Origin: Bacillota bacterium
GTDB lineage: Bacteria; Bacillota; UBA4882; UBA8346
Reading direction: 5' to 3'
Length of the DNA: 64,000 nucleotides
NCBI GenBank assembly: GCA_023426245.1
Contig: JAFABB010000026.1
Coordinates: 31,638 to 95,637 of the forward strand
This document shows, piece after piece, positions 1 through 8,229 of this stretch (positions are counted from its first letter, which is position 1; every line of letters starts with the position of its first letter). A program made the translations under genes and the position numbers. The notes below the pieces were generated by a model. That model was not told the origin of the DNA. It searched no databases and saw nothing but the letters and a program-made list of their open reading frames with translations.

Positions 1-566
1 GGTTCTTCAATATTCCGGAACTGAACGATGCAGCTGATCACTGTCGCTGTGGGAGTGCCCCGGGTGACGTTGGAAATCGGATAAGGGTCGGAAAAATAGT
101 ACTGTCTGCTATCCCGGCGGTATTTGCGGAACCATGTTTCGTTAAGCTTGCTTCGAAAATAATCATCCAAATTAGGGTTGGTAATGGAGTACCACATGAG
201 TCCGTCGTTATTGACAATCGCCGCGCTATGAATATATTCCCGTAAGAAGATTTGCTTTTGAATGAAATCCAATTTCAAATTGGCCTGGGACAAGCGTTCG
301 TAGTAGTTCCGATAGTTTTTGTATTTTACAAACGCTTGCACTTCCGGATTGACAATGATACTTAGTCCCAGCTTTCGAATATCATCGATTTGATATTCCA
401 GTTGCTGACTGATTTGATTCATCCGGGCGATATCATCTTTAACGGCTTTTTCCTTAAAGATTTTCAAAAAATAATTGTAAGCGAAACTTCCGCTCAAAAG
501 CAAGGAAATGCACACCACCAGAATGGTTGAGGCCAGAATTTTGGTTTTAATCCCGAATCTTTTCAT
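1..566 (-). CDS. YesM-like sensor histidine kinase, N-terminal part (runs off the window)
   Basis: Partial gene: about 188 codons are visible on the minus strand and no stop occurs before base 1. The start ATG (566-564) overlaps the stop of the upstream response regulator gene in an ATGA arrangement, so translation is probably coupled. The protein begins with a short basic stretch and one hydrophobic membrane segment at about residues 8-30. An extracytoplasmic sensor region rich in Tyr, Asn and Gln follows. This is the layout of the two-transmembrane YesM/LytS-type kinases that pair with AraC-type regulators, often sensing sugars or cell-envelope compounds. The HAMP, His-kinase and ATPase domains would lie outside the window, so the kinase call rests on the N-terminal layout and the neighbouring gene. 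Confidence 0.8.
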   Translation of the reverse strand, partial: MKRFGIKTKILASTILVVCISLLLSGSFAYNYFLKIFKEKAVKDDIARMNQISQQLEYQIDDIRKLGLSIIVNPEVQAFVKYKNYRNYYERLSQANLKLDFIQKQIFLREYIHSAAIVNNDGLMWYSITNPNLDDYFRSKLNETWFRKYRRDSRQYYFSDPYPISNVTRGTPTATVISCIVQFRNIEE

Positions 567-2131
567 GGCTTGCTTCCCCGCTCCCGATAGTCAATGGGAT
601 AAACACCGGTTACTTTCCGGAAAACCTGGCTAAAGTACTGGCTGGTTTTATAACCCACGATTTCCGCCACTTCATACACTTTGTAATCCCCATTTTGCAA
701 TAAATTTTTGGCGGTCTCGATCCGGTAGTCAGTGAGATATTCCAAAAAAGTCCGGCCGGTTTCCTTTTTGAAAATCTGGCTCAGATAAACGCCGCTGAAT
801 CCCAGCTCTTCGGCGACTTTGTCGACGGTTAAATCTTCGGCGTAGTGTTGATGAATGTATTGAAGGGCCAATTTGGTTTTCTTGGAGAATACCTTTGAAT
901 TCTGCATATTGACTTGTTCTACAGCGGCGCTAAATTCCTTAAGAAAGCCAGTGCATAATTCGTCGCAGGTATATCCGGATAAAGGATTGGGAACGCCACC
1001 AGGATATTTTTCGGAAACAGCGGGAAGATGATTTTGTTTTTGAAAAAGTTCCAGGAGATATAGCAAATGATTCACCGACTTCCTTAGCTCCTCGGGATTT
1101 AAAACCGGATCGGCCGCTTGGGGAAATAAATCCCCAATAAGCCGGCAAATACGGTCCAAATCAAGGTGAGCAAGACTATCCGAAAGTTCGCTAAAAATAT
1201 CGTCAGCCGGGTTCGGGGAATTTTTCTGCACAATAACCGGGAAATCTTCACTGTAAATGACTTTCCCCCGGTGGAAAAATACCAGATACGGCAGGATAGT
1301 AAGGGCTTTTTGATAGAGAGAAGCCAGTCCGACTGGGTCCGGGCAGGTTTTGGTCAGAATGATGGAGCAGGTTTCCCGGGATTGACTTTGGATAGAGGAT
1401 TGGATTAACGCGGCGAGGGCCAACATTCGCTCCCGGGTTTCCGATAGGCTGTTGGTCCTTTTAACCGTAAAAATAAGGACGAAATGTCCGTTGATATTCA
1501 AAATATCGTACTCCGCCACAAATTCGGGAAAATTCATATTATCAAAATCGGCTGGTTCGATAGGGGAGGAATTGGAAACCCGGAATTGCTCCAAAAAAGG
1601 GTGATTGGGGACAATGAGGGACAAAGTGTATTCCTTTTCTCCGCAGGGAAGGGTTTTCTTTTGTACCCATCCGGCGGTATCCGTTTCCTTGCCTTCCAGG
1701 AGATTGCGGAAATAACGCTGGCGGAGAATGCGGTCTCTTTCCGCTTCTTCGGTCAATTCCCGCCGGAGCTTATCCAATTCTTTGATGATGGTGGTTTCAT
1801 TGATATCGTGTTTGAGGAGATAATTGGAAACACCGATTTCCAAGGCTTTTTTGGCATAATCGAAATCCCGGTAGGCGGTTAATAGAACGATTTTTACGGG
1901 GTGTCCCAGGGCGAATATCTGCTGGCTCAATTGTAAGCCGTCCATGATCGGCATCCGGATGTCGATAAAAATAATTTGCGGGTAATGAAGCTGATAGAGT
2001 TCCAAGGCTTTGGCGCTGTTGGTAACGGTGGCCGCAATCAAAAAGCCCCGTTCTTCCCAGGGAATCAACCCCACCAGGTCTTTGACGGCCAAAATCTCAT
2101 CATCGACGATCATTACTTTGAGCGGTTTCAT
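563..2131 (-). CDS. YesN-like response regulator, receiver plus AraC-type HTH
   Basis: A 522-residue transcription regulator. Residues 1-125 form a CheY-like receiver with the acidic pair D10-D11, phospho-acceptor D57 in FIDIRMP and a conserved Lys near residue 107. The middle (about 130-410) is a poorly conserved region typical of YesN proteins. Residues about 420-520 carry two AraC/XylS helix-turn-helix units (GFSGVYLSQIFKKETG and VGYKTSQYFSQVFRK). The start ATG at 2131 has an AAGGGGGG ribosome binding site. It is the first gene of an operon with the downstream sensor kinase. Known relatives activate nearby carbohydrate-transport genes; the target here probably lies left of the window. Confidence 0.93.
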   Translation of the reverse strand: MKPLKVMIVDDEILAVKDLVGLIPWEERGFLIAATVTNSAKALELYQLHYPQIIFIDIRMPIMDGLQLSQQIFALGHPVKIVLLTAYRDFDYAKKALEIGVSNYLLKHDINETTIIKELDKLRRELTEEAERDRILRQRYFRNLLEGKETDTAGWVQKKTLPCGEKEYTLSLIVPNHPFLEQFRVSNSSPIEPADFDNMNFPEFVAEYDILNINGHFVLIFTVKRTNSLSETRERMLALAALIQSSIQSQSRETCSIILTKTCPDPVGLASLYQKALTILPYLVFFHRGKVIYSEDFPVIVQKNSPNPADDIFSELSDSLAHLDLDRICRLIGDLFPQAADPVLNPEELRKSVNHLLYLLELFQKQNHLPAVSEKYPGGVPNPLSGYTCDELCTGFLKEFSAAVEQVNMQNSKVFSKKTKLALQYIHQHYAEDLTVDKVAEELGFSGVYLSQIFKKETGRTFLEYLTDYRIETAKNLLQNGDYKVYEVAEIVGYKTSQYFSQVFRKVTGVYPIDYRERGSKP

Positions 2132-2874
2132 AAAGTCCCCCCTTGGAAATGTTTAAATGGGTTGGTTATATCTTTCAATTCGTCAACCTAAAGAGGGTTC
2201 CTCTATTTGGGAGGGGGGAGAGAAAATTCCGGTTAGAAAATCACGTTTTTGCGGAAAAACATAAAAACGAGGGGAGAAATCATTTTGCAGACCGGGAAAA
2301 CAACATTGCGGATGAGAGGAATAATTTTGTAGGTCTGCAATGTCATTTCGCAGATCTTTCGGAACAACCGGATGGTTATATTTTTATGGCCGAGTGCCGA
2401 GGGTGGCCCGGATCAATCGGGTTTTAGTACTTTTTCTTTTTTATAGATATTTTTTGCACCCCTAACAACCTTATTCCACATAGGACCCATCATAAAATAT
2501 CGGTGGGGGTGATGGTAGGGATATGTAGGCATAGGGGATTGATTTTTGTAAAAGAAAAAAAGAAAAAGAAATCTATGAAAATATTTTTGGTTGGATCCCC
2601 TCGGTGGACTATCTTATTCCTCGTCATATTATAACTTATTTGTAAATTTTGCAAACATTCATAGCGGACCTGAAACGGATGTTATGGGCGGGAGAGGTAT
2701 AGCGGTTAAATGCATTGTTAATATTTCCCCGATGGTGGGCCAACCCTTAGTAGTAGAATAATAGTGATGATTTTAATGTAGGTATAGGCCGTATGTTTAT
2801 ATTATAGCATTTTATGTAAAAGTATGGTAATTTATATAATATAAAGAATAAAATTGTTTATGAGGAAATCGATT
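2132..2874. other. Gene-poor AT-rich intergenic region with a dispersed repeat
   Basis: No convincing gene lies in these roughly 740 bases. Reading frames here lack ribosome binding sites and recognisable protein content. Positions 2281-2357 hold four loosely similar blocks about 21 bases apart (CATTTTGCAGAC, CATTGCGGATGA, AATTTTGTAGGT, CATTTCGCAGAT). Copy A of a dispersed palindromic repeat lies at 2447-2548. The segment contains the promoters expected for the divergently placed response regulator and secreted-protein genes, but I could not identify them with confidence. Confidence 0.5.
2447..2548. repeat. Dispersed palindromic repeat, copy A
   Basis: About 100 bases that align along their length with 50766-50862. 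Shared blocks include ATTTTTTGCACCCC at the left end, CCACATA, TAAAAT, TGGGGGT and ATATGT-GGCATA-GGGG at the right. The ends are complementary: CCCCTA with ACATA on the left can pair with TATGT and TAGGGG on the right, so a transcript could fold into a long imperfect stem. Copy A carries about seven extra bases in its left arm relative to copy B. No gene is inside. It could be a miniature mobile element, a protein-binding palindrome or a small RNA. Confidence 0.6.
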
Positions 2875-3564
2875 ATGAAAAAGATAATAATAGCAATATT
2901 GTCCATATTCTTATTTACGACAGTCGCCAATGCCTCTGAAAAGAAATTCAATGATCCTTCGACACCAATGCAAAAGCTTGCGATAATCGAATTCGCAATT
3001 CTTCCTCCGATTCCCGGAATGGGGCTAGCAGGTGCTATTGCCGGTGAGATTAATGCTGCACTAACATTTAAATTTTATAAGGGAAACGCTACTCAATATA
3101 ACGAATTATTAGGAGAAAAAATAGATAGCAGTGAACCACCTTTCAGTTTGATATTTGGTAATGCATTATATAATTCTTCCGAATATCTTGATCTGAAAGG
3201 TCAGGAAGTTAATTTTTATAATACTAACTCCGTTGAGGCCTACATACCAGAGGGAAGTTATAACTTCATAGATTTTGACAAGTATGGCGGAACCCAAAAA
3301 ATTATACAATCCCAATATGAAGATGAAAAAGATAGTATTTCCCAAATATGCCGTTCCTTAAATATAGACGGGGCAATAATTTGTTATTTTTACATGAATG
3401 GTGATGATGTGATGTTTTTAGAAGCCAACTTTTTTGATGACGCTGGGACTTATATAAAAAAAATATCTATCACCCAAGGCAATATGTTTTTGACTAAAAA
3501 CAACTTCGAGAATACTTTTACGAAAGCGGTTAATAAATTAGTTATAGCGATTAATAGAAGATGA
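2875..3564 (+). CDS. Secreted protein of unknown function
   Basis: A 229-residue protein with a clear N-terminal export signal: MKK, then a hydrophobic stretch (IIIAILSIFLFTT) and an ANAS-type cleavage region near residue 20. I chose the ATG at 2875 because GAGG sits nine bases upstream; an in-frame TTG at 2854 would place extra residues ahead of the signal and lacks such a site. The mature part has a hydrophobic Pro/Gly-rich segment (about 32-55) followed by an acidic region with many Tyr and Asn. I do not recognise a family. The gene is much more AT-rich than its neighbours and stands alone in a gene-poor region, which fits horizontal acquisition. Confidence 0.7.
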   Translation: MKKIIIAILSIFLFTTVANASEKKFNDPSTPMQKLAIIEFAILPPIPGMGLAGAIAGEINAALTFKFYKGNATQYNELLGEKIDSSEPPFSLIFGNALYNSSEYLDLKGQEVNFYNTNSVEAYIPEGSYNFIDFDKYGGTQKIIQSQYEDEKDSISQICRSLNIDGAIICYFYMNGDDVMFLEANFFDDAGTYIKKISITQGNMFLTKNNFENTFTKAVNKLVIAINRR

Positions 3565-3885
3565 AATACAAGCAATCCGAATATTAAGCCAATCCAGCAG
3601 AATATGCTTGAAATGTGGAGATTATATATAAAAAATTGCGGTGAAATAGACAAAGCTCAGACCGTTATGCTGGATGTATCGTTTTGGTTTATGGAGCATT
3701 CGCTCAGACTGGTATACGTGAGAGATCCGCTGCTATGAATGGACAGATGGGGTGAGGGGATAGGCCGTCAGAAACGGAGAGGGTATAGACCATCAGAAAT
3801 AGGAAACTCAGTAATGAACGGAATTAAGTTTTAAACTTCTCGTTTGCAGACTGCATAAAGTTTGAACGTTCTACCTCTTAGGTAA
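3565..3885. other. Intergenic region, no feature recognised
   Basis: About 320 bases between the secreted-protein gene and the convergent HEPN gene. I see no reading frame with a ribosome binding site, no strong hairpin and no RNA gene. A short, imperfect direct repetition (ATAGGCCGTCAGAAA and ATAGACCATCAGAAA, about 3762-3800) is the only internal structure noticed. Confidence 0.4.
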
Positions 3886-4275
3886 TCATAAATCCTTTTC
3901 AATAAACGTTTTGACGCCTATTGCGGACTGGTATGCCTTCTCTGCTTGAACGGCTGAAATTTCATCAAAAAAATCGCCGGGATATCGGGCCTCAATGGAA
4001 AAGAGATTCAGTAATTCAAGATCTTCTTGAAGAATATGAATTTGGGGATTCACCTCAGAGCACTTTTTGGCCAGAAATAAAAGATCGTGGGTTTTGGGCA
4101 ATTCTTTACCCTTTGCTAAAAGAAAGGCCTTCAGTATCTTTTCTGCTGCCTGTTGCGCTAAATAACAATTGACTGATGCTAAAAATTCCGGATCATCTTT
4201 GAAGTTGTTTTCTATGGTCCTCAGATCCTGAGACGCCCTGATCATCCATTTTCCATAATCAGTTGAGTCGACCAT
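3886..4275 (-). CDS. HEPN domain protein (COG2250 type), partner of MNT nucleotidyltransferase
   Basis: A 129-residue all-helical HEPN protein. Diagnostic features are the QQAAEKILKAFL helix (about residues 41-52), the KTHDL turn (about 61-65) and the EARYPGDFF segment (about 94-102), all characteristic of the COG2250 branch. The catalytic R-x4-6-H motif of RNase-type HEPN toxins is not visible: ARYPGD is not followed by His. This copy may therefore act differently from HepT toxins. The ATG at 4275 follows AGGAAGGAAGAG and overlaps the end of the upstream nucleotidyltransferase gene by 17 bases, showing a translationally coupled pair. HEPN/MNT pairs are widespread as toxin-antitoxin or nucleotide-modifying modules; the role here is inferred. 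Confidence 0.85.
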   Translation of the reverse strand: MVDSTDYGKWMIRASQDLRTIENNFKDDPEFLASVNCYLAQQAAEKILKAFLLAKGKELPKTHDLLFLAKKCSEVNPQIHILQEDLELLNLFSIEARYPGDFFDEISAVQAEKAYQSAIGVKTFIEKDL

Positions 4276-4585
4276 AAATAACTCTTCCTTCCTTAACGAT
4301 TTGTGAGGTAAAAGAGTGGGGTTCGGCTAAAGCTTTAGCCAGTTCCGAGGATGTGCAGGTCAAAAGATCAAGAGGTTTTTCAAAATCACCGATTAAGCGC
4401 CTTAAAATCAAGCGGCGTTCACGGTTTGACAAGGTGTCTTCTTCATTCCAAACTACCAGGAGATCAATATCCGAATCTTCTTGATCCTCCTGCCGGCACA
4501 TTGAACCAAATAAAATGATGCTTTCCGGATGGATGCCCGCAGTAAGTTTAGCTGTTAATTCTTTGATGAGTTCTTCGTTACTCAA
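4259..4585 (-). CDS. MNT-type minimal nucleotidyltransferase (HEPN partner)
   Basis: A 108-residue protein of the DNA polymerase beta-like minimal nucleotidyltransferase superfamily. It shows the GS...DID signature (ILFGSMCRQ, then SDIDLLVVW), which holds the metal- and nucleotide-binding residues. In characterised HEPN/MNT pairs such proteins AMPylate or otherwise neutralise the HEPN partner. I place the start at TTG 4585: a nearly perfect Shine-Dalgarno (GGAGGTGAT, 4601-4593) lies seven bases upstream, whereas the longer GTG start at 4597 would overlap it. The gene is first of the two-gene unit. Confidence 0.85.
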   Translation of the reverse strand: MSNEELIKELTAKLTAGIHPESIILFGSMCRQEDQEDSDIDLLVVWNEEDTLSNRERRLILRRLIGDFEKPLDLLTCTSSELAKALAEPHSFTSQIVKEGRVIYGRLN

Positions 4586-4798
4586 AGCAACGATCACCTC
4601 CGAAAATTTGTCCCCAAACTGGGGTTCAACCCCCCCCGGTGTTAGCCGGCGGTAGTTGAGCCGAAATAATGTTCGATATTGATAGAACCTACTTGTATAA
4701 TATCATCCTTTACTTCTTGTTGTCCATATCATAATAAAGTGTCGCCATCCTAAAATTCATTCCCGACCCGGTTTGGCCCATCGACGATGAGATAATGA

Positions 4799-4839
4799 AA
4801 GCCGCCCCCAAACAAAAAAATGGGTGAGCGGCTTAAAAA
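4799..4839 (-). terminator. Weak hairpin downstream of the DUF711 gene
   Basis: GCCGC and GCGGC arms enclose a loop rich in A on the plus strand, directly after the end of the minus-strand DUF711 gene. On the minus strand only a short T stretch follows, so termination is likely to be partial. Confidence 0.4.
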
Positions 4840-4863
4840 ATGAGAACGGAAGAAGGACTATCT

Positions 4864-6225
4864 CTAATTCGTCAGCGCCCGTTGGGGAGCAGGAATGTGT
4901 CCGCCGCGTTGGATAAACTTGGCGGGGCTGAATTTGCTGACAGCCATTACCGGCGCGGTACCGAAAAGTCCTCCAAACTCCACCATTTCTCCAACCTTTT
5001 TGCCGGGAGCGGGAATAATCCGTACGGCCGTAGTTTTGTTATTGATCACTCCGATAGCTAATTCATCGGCGATAATCCCGGCGATGGTTTCGGCTGTGGT
5101 ATCGCCGGGAACTGCAATCATATCCAGTCCGACGGAACAAATACAGGTCATGGCCTCTAATTTCTCAATCGTAAGGGCGCCTGCGGTAACCGCTTCGATC
5201 ATTCCGGCATCTTCGCTCACCGGGATGAAGGAACCGCTCAGGCCGCCAATGGCGGAAGAAGCCATCGCCCCGCCCTTTTTGACGGCGTCGTTTAAAATGG
5301 CAAGAGCTGCGGTAGTTCCGGGACAACCGCATTTTTCCAGTCCCATGGCTTCCAGGATATTGGCGACGCTGTCGCCGATTGCCGGAGTGGGAGCCAGTGA
5401 AAGGTCGACGATACCGAACGGCACTTCCAGCTTTTCAGAAACCTTGCGGCCGATGAGTTCGCCAACCCGGGTGATTTTAAAAGCGACCCGTTTAATTTCT
5501 TCGGTAAGGGTGCGGAAATCACAATCCGGCAATCTTTCGACCGCAGCCTTTACCACACCGGGTCCGCTAATTCCGATATTAATGGCGCAATCACCCTCGC
5601 CGACTCCATGAAAAGCCCCGGCCATGAATGGGTTATCCTCGGGCGCATTGGCGAAGACCACAAGTTTGGAACAAGCAATGCCGCCCCTTTCTTTGGTCAA
5701 CTCCGCCGCTTCTTTAATAACCCGGGCCATTTGGTATACGGCATCCATATTGATTCCGGCTTTGGTCGTCGCCAGATTGACGGAAGCGCAAACCCGATTG
5801 GTTATGGTTAAAGCTTTCGGAATGGAAGCAATCAGTTTCGATTCTCCGAGGGTGGTTCCTTTTTGTACCAAGGCTGAATAGCCACCCACAATATCGATAC
5901 CCAGTTGAGCGGCCACTTCATCGAGCATGATGGCCAGTTCGAAATATTCATCACTGGAGGAGGACTGGGCGACCAATGAAATTGGAGTCACAGCCAGCCG
6001 TTTGTTGATAATCGGCACGCCATAAGTGCGTTCCATCAGTTGGACAGTGGGCACCAATTGATCGGCAAGGCGCAGAATTTTTTCAGAAGCTTTCCGGGCT
6101 GTCGCTTTCAAATCGGGGCCGGCGCAATCGAGAATATTGATTCCCATGGTGACGGTACGGATATCGAAATGATAATTTTCAATCATTTGGATGGTTTCCA
6201 AAATTTCTTGGGAGGTAAAAGGCAA
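4864..6225 (-). CDS. DUF711 / UPF0210 family protein ('PFL family', not a formate-lyase)
   Basis: A 453-residue cytoplasmic protein of the DUF711/UPF0210 family. It is recognisable by its N-terminus (residues about 18-45, RTVTMGINILDC) and the glycine-rich blocks about IGISGPGVVKAAVE and SSAIGGLSGSFIPVSEDAGM. Databases sometimes call this a PFL-like protein because of fold similarity, but it lacks the glycyl-radical signature. Function is unknown. The TTG start at 6225 has AAGGAG nine bases upstream. It lies 21 bases after an ACT-domain gene, a pairing conserved across Bacillota, archaea and streptococci, where the small protein is presumed to be a ligand-sensing partner. Confidence 0.9.
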   Translation of the reverse strand: MPFTSQEILETIQMIENYHFDIRTVTMGINILDCAGPDLKATARKASEKILRLADQLVPTVQLMERTYGVPIINKRLAVTPISLVAQSSSSDEYFELAIMLDEVAAQLGIDIVGGYSALVQKGTTLGESKLIASIPKALTITNRVCASVNLATTKAGINMDAVYQMARVIKEAAELTKERGGIACSKLVVFANAPEDNPFMAGAFHGVGEGDCAINIGISGPGVVKAAVERLPDCDFRTLTEEIKRVAFKITRVGELIGRKVSEKLEVPFGIVDLSLAPTPAIGDSVANILEAMGLEKCGCPGTTAALAILNDAVKKGGAMASSAIGGLSGSFIPVSEDAGMIEAVTAGALTIEKLEAMTCICSVGLDMIAVPGDTTAETIAGIIADELAIGVINNKTTAVRIIPAPGKKVGEMVEFGGLFGTAPVMAVSKFSPAKFIQRGGHIPAPQRALTN

Positions 6226-6246
6226 ATCAAATCACTCCTTAGTGAG

Positions 6247-6528
6247 TTAAATCCTGTGCATATAGTGGAAAATGTCCTGGTGTTGAAGAACAATTTTAAC
6301 TCCCAACTGTTCCCCGGCGGTTTTCAATTCATTTTCGATCGCCAGCAGATCTTTGTCGGAGCTCGAAATATCGATGAGCAAAATCATGGCAAAAATATCC
6401 TGTAAAACCGTTTGGCTGATATCGACGATATTGGCATTGCAATTGGCTAAAACTTTGGTAATGCCGGCAACAATACCGACTCTGTCGCTTCCCATAACGG
6501 TAACGACTACATGGGCTTTTTCTTTCAC
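6247..6528 (-). CDS. ACT domain protein, UPF0237 family
   Basis: A 93-residue single ACT domain (HVVVTVMGSDRVGIVAG, then NIVDISQTVLQDIFAM) ending in the family-typical QHQDIFHYMHRI. ACT domains bind amino acids or other small ligands and regulate partner enzymes. I set the start at GTG 6528 (start of VKEKAHVVV) because GAGGTGAT lies directly upstream at the right distance. A longer open frame to 6609 adds residues without family resemblance. It is first in a two-gene operon with the DUF711 gene and probably modulates it. Confidence 0.87.
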   Translation of the reverse strand: MKEKAHVVVTVMGSDRVGIVAGITKVLANCNANIVDISQTVLQDIFAMILLIDISSSDKDLLAIENELKTAGEQLGVKIVLQHQDIFHYMHRI

Positions 6529-6691
6529 CTTTATCACCTCAATCCTCAATGGCTGCACTATTCGTGATAGGGCCGGGCGACTCCTGCAAAAAAAAAGATC
6601 CAGAGTCATCTTTTAGAAATTTGTAATACGGCATTTTATCAAGAAAAAAATATTTCCACTGGAAATTATCCTTCATTGAATTCGTTATATA

Positions 6692-6697
6692 GTATAA
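6692..6697 (+). promoter_or_regulatory. Probable -10 element of the pseudokinase gene
   Basis: A perfect TATAAT 36 bases before the chosen start codon. No convincing -35 element sits 17 bases upstream, so the promoter call is tentative. Confidence 0.4.
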
Positions 6698-6732
6698 TTT
6701 ATTTAGTCAGGTTTAAAGCAGGGGGTAATCTT

Positions 6733-8196
6733 ATGAAATATGAATTAATCCAGGAGTTAACTCCACAAACCGTTAGGGTCCGGACGGAGCTGGGAGAGGA
6801 CCTCATCTTTGACTCCTTGGAATTTCCGGTACCACCCAAGGAAAATTTCCGGGTGGAGTTGCAAAAAGGGCTTAAGGAAGCCATTTCTCAATCCCGTGAT
6901 ATCCAAAGCCCCAATTTAATGAAATATCAAGGCCTCGAAAAATTCGAACAGCAATTATATCTGGTTCGGGAAGGTTTTAAAAAAGAGGGGTTCCTATCTT
7001 TTGGAGCCTATGATTTAGAACTTCGGGTACTTGAACCTTCGATTCTAAAACCTCCGGTTCTTGAACAGACAGTGGGCGTTTTGCTGAAAATCCTGGAGAT
7101 GATGAAGGAGTTTCATAAAAATGAACTCATTTTAGGCGGACTTAGTTTGGGACAACTGAAAATGGACGGTCAAGGGAATTTTTACCTTCAAGACCCCCAC
7201 GCCATTAACTATTTAAGCAAGTCTTTGACGGATGAATATAGCATTGATCCGCCTCCGGAAGTTATTTCCGGTAAAACCTGGAGCCAGGAATGCGACATCT
7301 TTTCCTGGGGTGTTCTGGCCTACCGTTTACTAACAGGTGAGGATCCGTTTAAGGCCCCCACGCCTGCCGAACGGCTGGATAAAATTTTGAAATTCGGAGC
7401 GCTTTCTCCCAAAGATAGTAAACCGGAATTAAGCAACGGGCTGAGTCAATTGATTGTCCGCTGCATGAACGGCAGCCCCCAAAAAAGGCCCGATTTGGAA
7501 GGACTCCACAGCGAACTGTCCCGCTTGTTGGAAAACGGTGAAATCAGGGCGAATGCCGATGAGGTCAGGGAATATCAAGAAAAAGCGAAGGCCAACCGCA
7601 GGATTTATCAGACAAAAGAACGTTTCTGGCTTTGGTTCCGCAAGTTCGGGATCGCCTCAATCATCACGGTTGCGGCTATTATCGTGCTCGTTGTAACTTG
7701 GACGGGCTCCCAAAGCAAGCCGGTGATTACGGAGAGGAATAAGCCCAATGAAGTTGTATCCTATTATTTTCAGGGAATTAGAAATTTGGATGTTTCTTTA
7801 GTGGATGAAACGGTTCACAAGGCGAAAAATAGTTTTTCGGATATGGTCACCAATTTGTATGTGATCAACAAGACCCAACAAGGAATGACATACTCTACGA
7901 AGGATAACATTAAACTGGAGTTTTTGGGTTTACGGATTCAACCTTTGGGCGGCCCGAAAGATCTAAAAAAATATCGGGCGGATTATACTTTGAAAATTAG
8001 TTTGGCCAGAGAGACCCAATACTTTGAAAGAAAAGAAATATTGGTGCTGCAACCTGTCAAAAAGGTTTGGCGGATTACCCAAATTCAGTTACTCCATGAG
8101 AACAGACGGGTGGAGAAAAATAATACCGGAGAAAGCGCGGAGCCTTCGGACGGAACAGCCCCTCCCAAGGCTTTGGAAATCAAAAAGGGTTCATGA
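6733..8196 (+). CDS. Membrane-anchored Ser/Thr pseudokinase
   Basis: A 487-residue protein. The first 270 residues follow the eukaryotic-like kinase fold, best seen in the C-lobe: SQECDIFSWGVLAYRLLTGEDPF (about 199-221; helix F, with the DxW and G of helix F intact) and a final RCMNGSPQKRPD motif. The catalytic elements are lost: the HRD loop is replaced by GGLSLGQLKMDG (about 135-146) and DFG by QDPH (about 152-155), and there is no glycine-rich loop. One membrane helix (about 307-325) and an external domain of about 160 residues follow. It therefore probably works as a signalling scaffold or sensor. The ATG at 6733 follows AGGGGG; an upstream in-frame start at 6676 lacks a binding site. Confidence 0.75.
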   Translation: MKYELIQELTPQTVRVRTELGEDLIFDSLEFPVPPKENFRVELQKGLKEAISQSRDIQSPNLMKYQGLEKFEQQLYLVREGFKKEGFLSFGAYDLELRVLEPSILKPPVLEQTVGVLLKILEMMKEFHKNELILGGLSLGQLKMDGQGNFYLQDPHAINYLSKSLTDEYSIDPPPEVISGKTWSQECDIFSWGVLAYRLLTGEDPFKAPTPAERLDKILKFGALSPKDSKPELSNGLSQLIVRCMNGSPQKRPDLEGLHSELSRLLENGEIRANADEVREYQEKAKANRRIYQTKERFWLWFRKFGIASIITVAAIIVLVVTWTGSQSKPVITERNKPNEVVSYYFQGIRNLDVSLVDETVHKAKNSFSDMVTNLYVINKTQQGMTYSTKDNIKLEFLGLRIQPLGGPKDLKKYRADYTLKISLARETQYFERKEILVLQPVKKVWRITQIQLLHENRRVEKNNTGESAEPSDGTAPPKALEIKKGS

Positions 8197-8203
8197 CGGT
8201 TTC

Positions 8204-8229
8204 CCGGCAAGTCTTTGGGAACATGCCGG
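8204..8229 (+). terminator. Hairpin terminator between convergent genes
   Basis: CCGGCA (8204-8209) and TGCCGG (8224-8229) form a six-pair stem just after the pseudokinase stop and are followed by a T-rich tract. The stem ends one base before the convergent MFS/spermidine-synthase-like gene. Confidence 0.55.

Noticed and set aside
2143..2427. 94-codon open frame on the plus strand after the response regulator
   Set aside because: No ribosome binding site or family features; the text arises from the short nucleotide repeats in this stretch and is in an otherwise non-coding region.
4895..5611. 238-codon frame on the plus strand opposite the DUF711 gene
   Set aside because: Shadow of the well-supported minus-strand gene; composition dominated by Pro, Ala and Ser typical of antisense frames.
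4864..6225. DUF711 protein as a second pyruvate formate-lyase
   Set aside because: No glycyl-radical motif or catalytic Cys pair; the PFL label of this family is only historical.
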